The notes: generated by a model from the sequence alone, not told the origin. A stretch of 5,803 nt of DNA from an uncultured Clostridia bacterium (GCA_937873555.1 CALMWN010000524.1:1-5803); one strand, 5' to 3'; counted from the first letter of the stretch, positions 1 through 5,803 are shown. Numbers and translations are program-made.

Positions 1-397
1 GGGTAACCACACCCATTGTTTTTCCAAAGCTGCTTTTTGCTATCTCGGAAATTGATTGCCCGTTATACCTTACAGACGCAAATAGAATTACCATGTCATG
101 GACAGCACCGCCCACAACCGCTCCAATCAAAATCCACAATGCGCCTGGAAGATAACCGAATTGCGCCGCCAGAACCGGTCCGATCAGTGGTCCGGCACCT
201 GCAATTGCAGCAAAGTGGTGCCCCAGTAATACCAGTTTGTTGGTAGGAACATAATCTCGCCCGTCATTATAGATTTCCGAGGGCACCTTCCTGTTCCCAT
301 CCAATGCAAGAACTTTTGCTGCGATAAAAGAACCGTAAATTCTATAACCCAGGACGAGGATCAAGGCACCGACGATCACGAGTACAATTGAATTCAT
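1..397 (-). CDS. cstA: CstA-family carbon starvation protein / pyruvate transporter, N-terminal part (runs off left edge)
   Basis: Reading leftward from the ATG at 397-395, 132 codons stay open to the window edge, so this is only the start of the gene. The family consists of multi-pass inner-membrane transporters for peptides or pyruvate, with E. coli CstA and BtsT (YjiY) as examples. The sequence shows an N-terminal hydrophobic segment at residues 3-18. The family signature follows: NDGRDYVPTNK at 44-54, then GHHFAAIAGAGPLIGPVLAAQ at about 59-79 and the membrane stretch GYLPGALWILIGAVVGGAVHD at about 81-101. The start is well set by AGAGGGGAG (minus strand, 413-405), 7 nt before the ATG. The gene diverges from a BtsS/BtsR-type two-component system, which suggests pyruvate as substrate; that is inferred from context, not from substrate residues. 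Family assignment is secure, while the substrate is uncertain. Confidence 0.95.
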   Translation of the reverse strand, partial: MNSIVLVIVGALILVLGYRIYGSFIAAKVLALDGNRKVPSEIYNDGRDYVPTNKLVLLGHHFAAIAGAGPLIGPVLAAQFGYLPGALWILIGAVVGGAVHDMVILFASVRYNGQSISEIAKSSFGKTMGVVT

Positions 398-427
398 AAA
401 ATATCTCCCCTCTAAATAATAACAGTT

Positions 428-456
428 AACATAATAATACATCGCTTTTGAAACAA
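428..456 (-). promoter_or_regulatory. candidate promoter for the cstA-like gene
   Basis: On the minus strand a possible -35 TTGTTT (456-451) lies 17 bp from a possible -10 TATGTT (433-428). This would give a leader of roughly 20-25 nt before the ATG at 397. Both boxes match the sigma-A consensus only partly (3/6 and 4/6). A weak promoter of this kind would suit an activator-dependent gene, with the direct repeat at 488-516 lying upstream. Other AT-rich choices in the same stretch are possible. Confidence 0.35.
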
Positions 457-487
457 AGCCTCACCTTTTGCCGCATCATGAACAAAT

Positions 488-516
488 CAAGGGGTAAAAT
501 GCAAAAAGAAAGGGGT
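488..516 (-). promoter_or_regulatory. direct repeat resembling a BtsR/LytTR-type operator
   Basis: On the minus strand, ACCCCTTT (516-509) and ACCCCTTG (495-488) are separated by 13 bp, giving a 21-bp period of two helical turns. LytTR-domain regulators bind direct repeats with about this spacing. From memory, the E. coli BtsR (YehT) site upstream of btsT is ACC(G/A)CT(C/T)A-N13-ACC(G/A)CT(C/T)A, so the half-sites here differ in the core mainly at the fourth base. The repeat points toward the cstA-like gene. It lies about 30 bp upstream of the candidate -35 for that gene and 24 bp upstream of the -35 of the kinase promoter, so it could serve either or both. Confidence 0.65.
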
Positions 517-540
517 ATTTTACATGTTATTAACATAATA

Positions 541-569
541 TTGCGATTAATATCAAATAGTTATATAAT
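541..569 (+). promoter_or_regulatory. sigma-A-type promoter for the kinase/regulator operon
   Basis: TTGCGA at 541-546 (4/6 to TTGACA) is followed after exactly 17 bp by a perfect TATAAT at 564-569. Transcription would start near 576, giving an AT-rich leader of about 65 nt before the TTG start at 641. The -10 lies inside the first copy of the 11-bp tandem repeat. The two downstream TATAAT copies at 575-580 and 586-591 lack a good -35 at the right distance. Confidence 0.65.
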
Positions 570-592
570 TGTTATATAATTGTTATATAATT
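560..592 (+). repeat. three perfect tandem copies of an 11-bp unit (GTTATATAATT)
   Basis: Identical units occupy 560-570, 571-581 and 582-592. Each contains the palindrome TTATATAA and a TATAAT hexamer. The 11-bp period is close to one DNA helical turn. The first copy supplies the -10 box of the predicted kinase promoter; the others fall at or just after the expected transcription start. No function for the extra copies is visible. It could be a slippage-derived array or a site for a protein binding one face of the helix. Confidence 0.9.
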
Positions 593-640
593 AATCTAGA
601 TATTTAACAGATTCATATAAACAAATATGGAGTTGATCCT

Positions 641-1108
641 TTGTTATTAATTCAATTACTTGAGCGTATGGCTGTTATTGCCCTTGCAGCTTACATTTAC
701 AGTCATTCCAAGATGTTCATGAAAATATCCAAAGAGTACCCAACACTTTCCGACTGTCTAATCATGCTTGCATTTTTCAGTGCCGTATCGATCGCAGGCA
801 CCTATTCAGGTATCAACGTCGAACCGGGCGCAATCGCAAATATAAGGCCAATCGGCGCTATTGTCGCAGGATACGTTGGAGGACCTGTCGCAGGATTAAT
901 TGTCGGAACAATCTCAGGTGCCCACCGGTATTCTCTGGGAGGTTTTACTGCGCTCTCCTGCGGTTTGTCTACTATTGTTGAAGGCTTGACCGGTGGCCTT
1001 GCAGGAAAGTTTAGAAAAGGGAACAAATCTGATCATAGGTTTTTTTGCAGGCATTGTTGCCGAGACGCTGCAGATGATCATTATTCTCCTGATATCCAAA
1101 CCTTTTGA
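641..1108 (+). pseudogene. btsS: LytS/BtsS-type sensor kinase, N-terminal membrane sensor part (frame 1 of a frameshifted gene)
   Basis: This frame encodes the 5TM-5TMR_LYT membrane sensor domain. It starts at TTG 641 behind GGAG (629-632), 8 nt away; no in-frame ATG fits better. Hydrophobic segments run at about 3-20 and 39-56. The family core follows, with ANIRPIG (66-72), GGPVAG (80-85), GAHRYSLGGFTALSC (93-107) and STIVEGLTGG. Aligned by eye to E. coli BtsS with an offset of three, Arg69, Arg96, Cys107 and Ser110 correspond to Arg72, Arg99, Cys110 and Ser113, the residues reported to bind pyruvate. Homology is lost after about codon 126 (near 1018), where the frame turns into a cysteine/histidine-rich tail ending at 1108. 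The homologous sequence resumes in the +1 frame. The sensor half is thus intact up to the last transmembrane segment, but it is not fused to its kinase half as read here. Pyruvate as ligand is inference from residue conservation and the neighbouring transporter. Confidence 0.85.
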
Positions 1109-2279
1109 CAAAGCATTGGAACTTGAAAATATAATCGCTGTTCCTATGATTATTGTCAATTCCATAGGGGTCGTAATATTTATTAATATCATGAACAAAT
1201 CCAGACAGGAATACAAAAGAATAAGGGCGGTGCAGTCCCAAAAGGTTCTGAGTACAGCAAAAAGGACTATAAATTACATGAGGAAAGGGTTAAACAAGGA
1301 TACGGTGCGGAATGTAGCCGAAATTATTTACGAAATAGGAAACAGCAAAGCAGTCTTTCTCGCAGATAAAAGCGGGATTCTGGGATACTGCGGAGAATTC
1401 GCAGAAACAACCAAGCTGGAGCAGTATTTAGAATCCCTTTACGATCACCCTGAATCCAGAACCATTATTTTTGACTCCGAAGGTAAAGAGGCATTTTTCT
1501 ATTGTACTCCTATCTTAACTTGTACAAATGATTTCAAGGGCATCTTGGGCTTCAAATTAAGGTATTTGAAAGACATCGACGAACACTTTATTGAATTCAC
1601 AAATGAAATATGCGACCTGCTTTCAACCCAAATTGAGCTTAATATGATCCATAAACTTGAACGAGAAGTAAGCAGAGCAGAGTTAAAGGCTTTGAGAGCT
1701 CAAATACGCCCGCATTTTCTTTTCAACACCTTGAATACGATTTCATCCTATTGTAGAACCAACCCCGAAAAGGCAAGGGAATTAATCATTAACCTGGCAA
1801 ATTATTTTAGAAAAACTTTACGAACAGATGTAAGTTTCGTCCCTTTAAGTGAAGAGCTTGAGCTTGTCAACTCCTATGTTTCAATTGAAAAAGCAAGATT
1901 AGGAAATAAATTGACAGTATACAACAATATCCCCAAAGATATCCCCGATTTAAAAATCCCTATTTTTACAATACAACCTATTGTTGAAAACTCCATTTTT
2001 CATGGAATTTCCCCTTTGACTTCCGAAGGCAGTGTCAGTATTAAAGCGGTCAATCATCAAAGTGATGTTGAATTCATTATCGAAGATACAGGTATCGGCT
2101 TTTCCAAGGAAAAATATTGCGAGGTCAAAGCCGACCAGCCGGGAATAGGCTTGAAAAATATAAATGACAGACTGCGGTATCACTATGGGGATAAATACTC
2201 CTTGAATATAGAGAGTACTGAAAGAATTGGAACAAAAGTAAGTTTTATGATACCCAAGGAGGAATTCTACAATGAATAA
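993..2279 (+). CDS. btsS: LytS/BtsS-type sensor histidine kinase, last membrane segment, GAF and kinase domains (frame 2 of a frameshifted gene)
   Basis: This frame continues the sensor kinase. True homology begins near 1027 (LIIGFFAGIVAETLQ), so residues before that, including GTG 993, are probably the wrong frame. It holds the end of the 5TM domain (MIIILLISKPFDKALELE and a second hydrophobic stretch to about residue 67), a GAF-like domain at about 90-220, and a His_kinase domain with the phospho-acceptor motif QIRPHFLFNTLN (His241, codon 1713-1715). The ATP-binding lid region follows, with N box PIVEN (Asn333), G1 EDTGIGF (Asp365) and G2 GIGLKN (about 384-389). All catalytic motifs are present. 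Joined to the upstream frame, the protein would be about 545 residues, against 561 for E. coli BtsS and 593 for B. subtilis LytS as I recall them. GAAGG at 980-984 lies 8 nt before GTG 993, so separate translation of a kinase-only fragment cannot be excluded. The gene overlaps its response regulator by 8 nt, indicating one operon. Confidence 0.85.
   Translation: MALQESLEKGTNLIIGFFAGIVAETLQMIIILLISKPFDKALELENIIAVPMIIVNSIGVVIFINIMNKSRQEYKRIRAVQSQKVLSTAKRTINYMRKGLNKDTVRNVAEIIYEIGNSKAVFLADKSGILGYCGEFAETTKLEQYLESLYDHPESRTIIFDSEGKEAFFYCTPILTCTNDFKGILGFKLRYLKDIDEHFIEFTNEICDLLSTQIELNMIHKLEREVSRAELKALRAQIRPHFLFNTLNTISSYCRTNPEKARELIINLANYFRKTLRTDVSFVPLSEELELVNSYVSIEKARLGNKLTVYNNIPKDIPDLKIPIFTIQPIVENSIFHGISPLTSEGSVSIKAVNHQSDVEFIIEDTGIGFSKEKYCEVKADQPGIGLKNINDRLRYHYGDKYSLNIESTERIGTKVSFMIPKEEFYNE
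1015..1030 (+). other. probable frameshift point within the sensor kinase gene
   Basis: Family-like sequence switches from the frame of TTG 641 (GGLAGKFRK) to the +1 frame (LIIGFFAGIVAE) across AAAAGGGAACAAATCT. Dropping one base, or restoring two, rejoins the domain. The joined loop from GG to AE is about 24 residues, against about 31 in E. coli BtsS. A real deletion of about 20 or 23 bp would therefore explain both the frame and the shortness. A one-base insertion error in the A4 or G3 run is the simpler alternative. The T7 run at 1040-1046 is a less likely break point, because the preceding hydrophobic residues LII already fit the family in the +1 frame. Confidence 0.75.
2256..2262 (+). 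promoter_or_regulatory. ribosome-binding site of the response regulator, inside the kinase 3' end
   Basis: AAGGAGG lies 9 nt before ATG 2272. It fixes the start at 2272 rather than the in-frame ATG at 2281 (18 nt away). It would allow efficient independent translation of the regulator even if kinase translation is disturbed by the upstream frameshift. Confidence 0.85.
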
Positions 2280-3045
2280 AATGAAGTGTTTGATAATTGA
2301 AGATGAAATCCCGGCTGCAGAAGACTTAAAACATATCGTCTCCGTGCACCCATTTTTCGAAGTTGCGGAGATCGCCCACGACGCAGTTGCCGGATATTCT
2401 CTTGTGATTCAGTCCCTACCGGACCTTATATTCTTAGATATTAACATTCCCGAACAAAACGGTATTGAACTGGCTAAAAAAATAAGAAACTCCGGTTTCA
2501 ACACATCCATTATTTTTGTAACAGCTTACGAACAGTACGCGTTGGAAGCCTTTGAAGTTGAAGCCGTCGATTACATTCTGAAGCCCTTTGAGGAAAAAAG
2601 AATCTACTCAACCATGAACCGGCTTTATGAAAAATGGAAGAATACAAATTCCAAGAACCTCGACTCCTTTGCAGGCATGAAGGGAATTTTGAGTCATTTG
2701 GAACAGACTTCGAAGCCGGTAAAAAAAATACCTTGTGACATAAACGGAAAAACAGTACTGATAAACATTGAAGATATTTGCTTTTGTTATGTCACTTCTG
2801 AGAAAACTTTCGTCAAAACCAGAGAAAAAACACTGCTTACCAGCTTTACACTCTGCGAACTGGAAAAAAAGACAGGCTTTTTCAGGTCTCATAAAAGTTA
2901 TATTGTGAACCTCAATTATCTTAAAGAATTATACCCTTGGTTTAACGGTACCTATGAGCTTGTCATAGATGATTTGGAAAAGTCAAAAATCCCCTTAAGC
3001 CGGAATTATGTAAAAAGTTTGAAGAACGTTTTGGGATTTAAGTAG
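2272..3045 (+). CDS. btsR: LytTR-family response regulator (BtsR/LytT-like)
   Basis: This 257-residue cytoplasmic DNA-binding regulator is the partner of the kinase just upstream, which it overlaps by 8 nt (ATGAATAA). The N-terminal receiver domain (about 4-122) shows the acidic pair Glu10-Asp11, phospho-acceptor Asp56 (in FLDINIPEQNG), Thr84 (FVTAYEQ) and Lys104 (YILKPFEE), so every residue needed for phosphotransfer is present. After a linker, a C-terminal LytTR domain (about 153-254) carries the typical pattern: a beta-rich IEDICFCYVTSEKTFVKT, then FFRSHKSYIVNLNYLKEL and IPLSRNYVKSLK. LytTR domains bind paired direct repeats through beta-strand loops, and the repeat at 488-516 is a natural target. 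It is slightly longer than E. coli BtsR (239 aa as I recall). A role as activator of the divergent cstA-like gene is inferred from synteny and the operator-like site. The frame is intact. Confidence 0.93.
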   Translation: MNKMKCLIIEDEIPAAEDLKHIVSVHPFFEVAEIAHDAVAGYSLVIQSLPDLIFLDINIPEQNGIELAKKIRNSGFNTSIIFVTAYEQYALEAFEVEAVDYILKPFEEKRIYSTMNRLYEKWKNTNSKNLDSFAGMKGILSHLEQTSKPVKKIPCDINGKTVLINIEDICFCYVTSEKTFVKTREKTLLTSFTLCELEKKTGFFRSHKSYIVNLNYLKELYPWFNGTYELVIDDLEKSKIPLSRNYVKSLKNVLGFK

Positions 3046-3105
3046 TCTGCTGTAAAAATGCCACTATCCTTTCCTTTTTACCTTTTTCATGCATCTTTAT
3101 AAATT

Positions 3106-3140
3106 TGAATAGCATAATAAAAGTTTTATTATGCTATTCA
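3106..3140. terminator. perfect 17-bp inverted repeat between convergent genes, probable bidirectional terminator
   Basis: TGAATAGCATAATAAAA (3106-3122) and its exact reverse complement (3124-3140) flank a single G at 3123. In practice the innermost A-T pairs would open to form the loop. It lies 61 nt after the regulator stop and 32 nt after the clpC stop (on the opposite strand), as expected for a shared terminator. The stem is AT-rich and neither side has a classic long U tract; the T run sits within the 3' arm. Termination strength is therefore uncertain, though the hairpin itself is beyond doubt. The rest of the 3046-3171 gap shows no gene. Confidence 0.6.
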
Positions 3141-3171
3141 TTAGGTTTTATGCGAATACCTGTTAAATTAA

Positions 3172-5607
3172 TTATTTTCTCTTTACAAACACAAGTTTCT
3201 CTTCTTCAAGGTCAACCAGCACGCTATCTCCTGTTTTCACCTTTCCTTCAAGCATCTCTTCTGCCAGCCTGTCTTCTATCATACTCTGAATGGACCTTCT
3301 CAAAGGTCTCGCACCATATACCGGATCAAAACCTTTTTTGGCCAGGAAGGTCTTAGCCGCATCGCTCACCTCGAGTTTGATGTCGCTCTGCTTGAGCCTC
3401 TTTGCAAGAATATCAGTCATCAAGCCTACAATTTTCTTTATATGCTCCTCGTCCAGCGGATGGAATACGATGATTTCATCTATCCTGTTTAGGAATTCCG
3501 GCCTGAAGCTCTTTTTCAGCTCACCCATGACATTATTCTTCATATCCTCGTAATTACTCGTCTTCAGGTCTGCTGCAGTGCTGAAACCAAGGCGTTTAGG
3601 TTCTGTAATAAGTCTTGCTCCTACGTTTGAAGTCATTATTATAACAGTATTACGGAAGTCAACCGTTCTGCCCTGTGAGTCTGTCAGCCTGCCGTCTTCA
3701 AGTATCTGCAGCAGTATATTGAATACATCGGGGTGTGCCTTCTCTATCTCATCGAACAATAGTACCGAATAGGGCTTTCTCCTTACTTTCTCCGTGAGTT
3801 GGCCGCCTTCCTCATATCCGACATAACCGGGAGGAGAACCAACCAGCCTGGATACACTGTGTTTCTCCATGTATTCCGACATGTCTATGCGAATTGTTGC
3901 ATTTTCATCTCCAAAGAGAGCCTCTGCCAAAGCCTTGCTCAATTCAGTCTTGCCTACTCCCGTGGGCCCGAGGAAAATAAAAGAGCCTACCGGACGTTTT
4001 GGATCCTTCAAACCAACCCGTCCTCTTCTTATAGCTTTTGAAATTGCCTTGACTGCTTCATCCTGGCCGATAACCCTCAAATGAAGTACATCTTCCATCT
4101 TCATAAGCCTCTCTGATTCCTCTTCGGCCAATCTCTTTACAGGTATCCCTGTCCAGCTTGAAACAATATCTGCAATTTCGTCTTCAGTTACGGTATCTGT
4201 CTTGGTCTGATTCTTCTGATTCCAGTCATTCTTAGCTTTTTCCAGTTCATTCTTCACATTCTGCTCTTCATCCCTGATCCTGGCTGCCTTTTCAAATTCC
4301 TGGCACCTTATGGCATCTTCTTTATCTTTCCTCAGATTCTCAACCTGCTCTTCCAAGGCTTTCAGATTAGGCGGAGCGGTAAATGCTTTCAATCTTACTC
4401 TGGAAGCAGCTTCATCAATCAGGTCAATGGCCTTGTCAGGGAGAAACCTGTCGGTGATATACCTGTCTGATAAGGTCACTGCAGCTTCCAGTGCGTCATC
4501 TGTTATTGTAACCCTGTGATGGGCTTCATATTTGTCCCTTACCCCTTTTAAAATTTCAATTGCCTCTTCTTTTGTAGGTTCTCCCACGGTTATGGGCTGG
4601 AATCTCCTTTCAAGAGCGGCATCCTTTTCAACATGCTTTCTGTATTCATCCAGAGTGGTGGCTCCAATTACCTGTATTTCACCTCTGGCGAGTGAAGGCT
4701 TCAGGATGTTGGATGCGTCTATCGCTCCTTCCGCAGCTCCTGCACCGATGATGGTATGCATCTCGTCTATGAACAGTATTACATTCCCGGCCTTTCTGAT
4801 TTCATCCAGAGCCTTTTTAAGCCTTTCCTCAAATTCACCTCTGTACTTTGCGCCGGCAACCATCGAAGACAGGTCCAAAGTAATAACACGTTTATCCTTC
4901 AGGGTTTCCGGTATGTTGCCTTCAGTGATTTTCTGTGCCAACCCCTCTGCAATCGCAGTCTTTCCAACGCCGGGTTCCCCTATGAGACAAGGATTGTTTT
5001 TTGTCCTTCTGCTGAGTATTTGTATAACCCTTTCGATTTCCTTGTCACGCCCTATTACCGGGTCAAACTTGCCTTCCCTCGCCATTTCGGTCAGATCCCT
5101 GCCGAACTGGTTCAAAGTCGGGGTATTCGAATAGCCCGAACTGTTCTTGGGTACTCCTGTTGCTCCAGGAGCTTCTTCATTAAGCATTCTTCCAAGCTCT
5201 GCGAAAAGTTTCTGCGGATCCACTCCGAGATCTATAAGGATTCGTACCGCTACACTTTCCCCTTCTTTCATGATTCCCAAAAGCAGGTGCTCGGTACCTA
5301 TATAGTTCTGTCCCATTTTCCTCGCTTCTCTAAAGCTCAGTTCCAAAACCCTTTTTGTCCTCGGAGTGAAACCCAGGGGCTGCTCCCCGGTATCCTCTCC
5401 CCTGCCTATCAATTCTTCTATCTGTTTCAACACCTTGTCTTCATTCACTCCCTGGCTTTGCAGGACACGGGCTGCGACACCCGTACCCTCCTTAACGAGT
5501 CCAAGCAGCAAATGCTCTGTTCCTACGTAATTATGGCCCAGTGTCATTGCGCTTTCCTGGGAAAAAGTTATTGCCTTTTCCGCTTTTTCAGTAAAACGTC
5601 CGTACAT
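3172..5607 (-). CDS. clpC: ClpC, AAA+ unfoldase of the ClpCP protease
   Basis: This Hsp100/Clp ATPase unfolds proteins, including phosphoarginine-tagged ones, and feeds them to ClpP. I start it at ATG 5607 (MYGRFTEKAEKAI), matching the family N-terminus and giving 811 residues (B. subtilis ClpC has 810). The frame stays open upstream to GTG 5685. Two Clp N repeats (about 1-145) each carry GTEHLLLG, with Glu31 and Glu106 matching the phosphoarginine-contacting glutamates described in B. subtilis. Domain D1 has Walker A GEPGVGKT (210-217), Walker B VILFIDE (276-282) and Arg finger ERR (about 333-335). A UVR-type middle domain follows at about 419-450. D2 has Walker A GPTGVGKT (547-554), Walker B VLLFDE (615-620), a ClpP-docking loop with LGF (673-675) and sensor-2 GARPLRR (765-771). 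All catalytic motifs are intact. The start has only a weak Shine-Dalgarno (GTGAG, 9 nt upstream). It lies downstream of mcsB in the same direction, presumably one operon whose promoter and any CtsR site are outside the window. Confidence 0.96.
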   Translation of the reverse strand: MYGRFTEKAEKAITFSQESAMTLGHNYVGTEHLLLGLVKEGTGVAARVLQSQGVNEDKVLKQIEELIGRGEDTGEQPLGFTPRTKRVLELSFREARKMGQNYIGTEHLLLGIMKEGESVAVRILIDLGVDPQKLFAELGRMLNEEAPGATGVPKNSSGYSNTPTLNQFGRDLTEMAREGKFDPVIGRDKEIERVIQILSRRTKNNPCLIGEPGVGKTAIAEGLAQKITEGNIPETLKDKRVITLDLSSMVAGAKYRGEFEERLKKALDEIRKAGNVILFIDEMHTIIGAGAAEGAIDASNILKPSLARGEIQVIGATTLDEYRKHVEKDAALERRFQPITVGEPTKEEAIEILKGVRDKYEAHHRVTITDDALEAAVTLSDRYITDRFLPDKAIDLIDEAASRVRLKAFTAPPNLKALEEQVENLRKDKEDAIRCQEFEKAARIRDEEQNVKNELEKAKNDWNQKNQTKTDTVTEDEIADIVSSWTGIPVKRLAEEESERLMKMEDVLHLRVIGQDEAVKAISKAIRRGRVGLKDPKRPVGSFIFLGPTGVGKTELSKALAEALFGDENATIRIDMSEYMEKHSVSRLVGSPPGYVGYEEGGQLTEKVRRKPYSVLLFDEIEKAHPDVFNILLQILEDGRLTDSQGRTVDFRNTVIIMTSNVGARLITEPKRLGFSTAADLKTSNYEDMKNNVMGELKKSFRPEFLNRIDEIIVFHPLDEEHIKKIVGLMTDILAKRLKQSDIKLEVSDAAKTFLAKKGFDPVYGARPLRRSIQSMIEDRLAEEMLEGKVKTGDSVLVDLEEEKLVFVKRK

Positions 5608-5695
5608 TCTGATCAACTCACTTTCTATATGTTGAATCAAGCCATTTAATTCAACCTGTATTTTTAAATTCATAATTTCTGTCACAGCAGAATAT

Positions 5696-5803
5696 CTATA
5701 AAAGCTTGCTTCTTATAAGCTCGGCACGCTTTATGTCCCTTTCGTCGGGACTTAAGGGTTTACCCGCAAATTTCTGCAGGCTTGCCGGCTGTATCAGCAG
5801 CAT
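5696..5803 (-). CDS. mcsB: McsB protein arginine kinase, C-terminal 35 codons (runs off right edge)
   Basis: Reading leftward from the window edge, 35 codons end at TAG (5698-5696). The tail, with IQPASLQKFAGKPLSP followed by ERDIKRAELIR, matches the C-terminus of McsB. McsB phosphorylates arginines on damaged proteins and on CtsR so that ClpC can recognise them. The RDIKRA segment (fragment residues 22-27) fits the RDxxRA motif described as an allosteric phosphoarginine-binding site in McsB. The catalytic phosphagen-kinase domain lies outside the window. The ATG at the very edge (5803-5801) is most likely an internal methionine. The stop lies 88 nt before the preferred clpC start, or 10 nt before the upstream GTG of the same clpC frame. 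The order mcsB-clpC is the standard Firmicutes stress operon. Confidence 0.9.
   Translation of the reverse strand: MLLIQPASLQKFAGKPLSPDERDIKRAELIRSKLL

Noticed and set aside
16..246. Plus-strand open frame of 76 codons at the left edge
   Set aside because: It lies entirely opposite the clearly recognisable CstA-family coding sequence and has no family resemblance.
438..456. Possible catabolite-repression (cre) site near the cstA promoter, around TTTCAAAAGCGATGTA on the minus strand
   Set aside because: The central CG and the A run fit, but the outer positions of the cre consensus do not match on either side.
524..536. Rex-type (redox) operator suggested by ATGTTATTAACAT
   Set aside because: Rex sites have two TTGTTAA-like arms with a wider gap. 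Here the arms are 6 bp with a 1-bp centre and lack the outer TTG/CAA.
1015..1046. Programmed ribosomal frameshift joining the two kinase frames
   Set aside because: The required shift is +1 (or -2). There is no classic -1 heptamer with pseudoknot and no stop-codon-based +1 site at the junction, and I know of no programmed shift in LytS-type kinases. Mutation or sequencing error is simpler.
4532..5134. Second antisense open frame (200 codons) over clpC
   Set aside because: It is a shadow of clpC with low-complexity Ser/Ala/Pro content and no recognisable domain.
4756..5649. Open frame of 297 codons on the plus strand, antisense to clpC
   Set aside because: The clpC strand encodes a full set of conserved AAA+ motifs. 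The antisense translation resembles no family I recognise, is rich in Cys, Phe and Ser as expected from reverse-complement codons, and has no ribosome-binding site I would trust.

Overview
The window looks like chromosomal DNA from a low- to mid-GC Gram-positive bacterium of the Clostridia. The evidence is the mcsB-clpC gene pair (protein arginine kinase and Clp unfoldase, typical of Firmicutes), a LytS/LytTR two-component system, strong purine-rich ribosome-binding sites, and the character of the proteins. The exact genus cannot be fixed from the sequence alone.

Layout, left to right. (1) Positions 1-397, minus strand: the first 132 codons of a CstA-family peptide/pyruvate transporter, running off the left edge. 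(2) Positions 398-640: a divergent AT-rich control region. It holds a 21-bp-period direct repeat that looks like a BtsR/LytTR operator, a good sigma-A-type promoter reading rightward, a triple 11-bp tandem repeat over its -10 box, and a weaker candidate promoter reading leftward. (3) Positions 641-2279, plus strand: a LytS/BtsS-type membrane histidine kinase whose reading frame is broken near 1015-1030, so it appears as two overlapping open frames. (4) Positions 2272-3045: its LytTR-family response regulator, overlapping the kinase by 8 nt. (5) Positions 3046-3171: a short convergent intergenic region with a perfect 17-bp inverted repeat, probably a bidirectional terminator. (6) Positions 3172-5607, minus strand: full-length clpC. 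(7) Positions 5696-5803, minus strand: the last 35 codons of mcsB, upstream of clpC in the same operon.

How the parts fit. The kinase keeps the four residues reported to bind pyruvate in E. coli BtsS. The divergent transporter belongs to the same family as E. coli BtsT, the target of BtsSR. The intergenic direct repeat closely resembles the E. coli BtsR site in core, spacing and orientation toward the transporter gene. The left half is therefore best read as a clostridial BtsSR-CstA pyruvate-sensing and uptake circuit, with the caveat that the kinase is frameshifted in this sequence. The right half is ordinary protein quality control: McsB marks proteins with phosphoarginine and ClpC unfolds them for ClpP. 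I see no mobile element, CRISPR array, tRNA, rRNA or clearly new system. The most notable points are the kinase frameshift, the operator-like repeat and the promoter-embedded tandem repeat.
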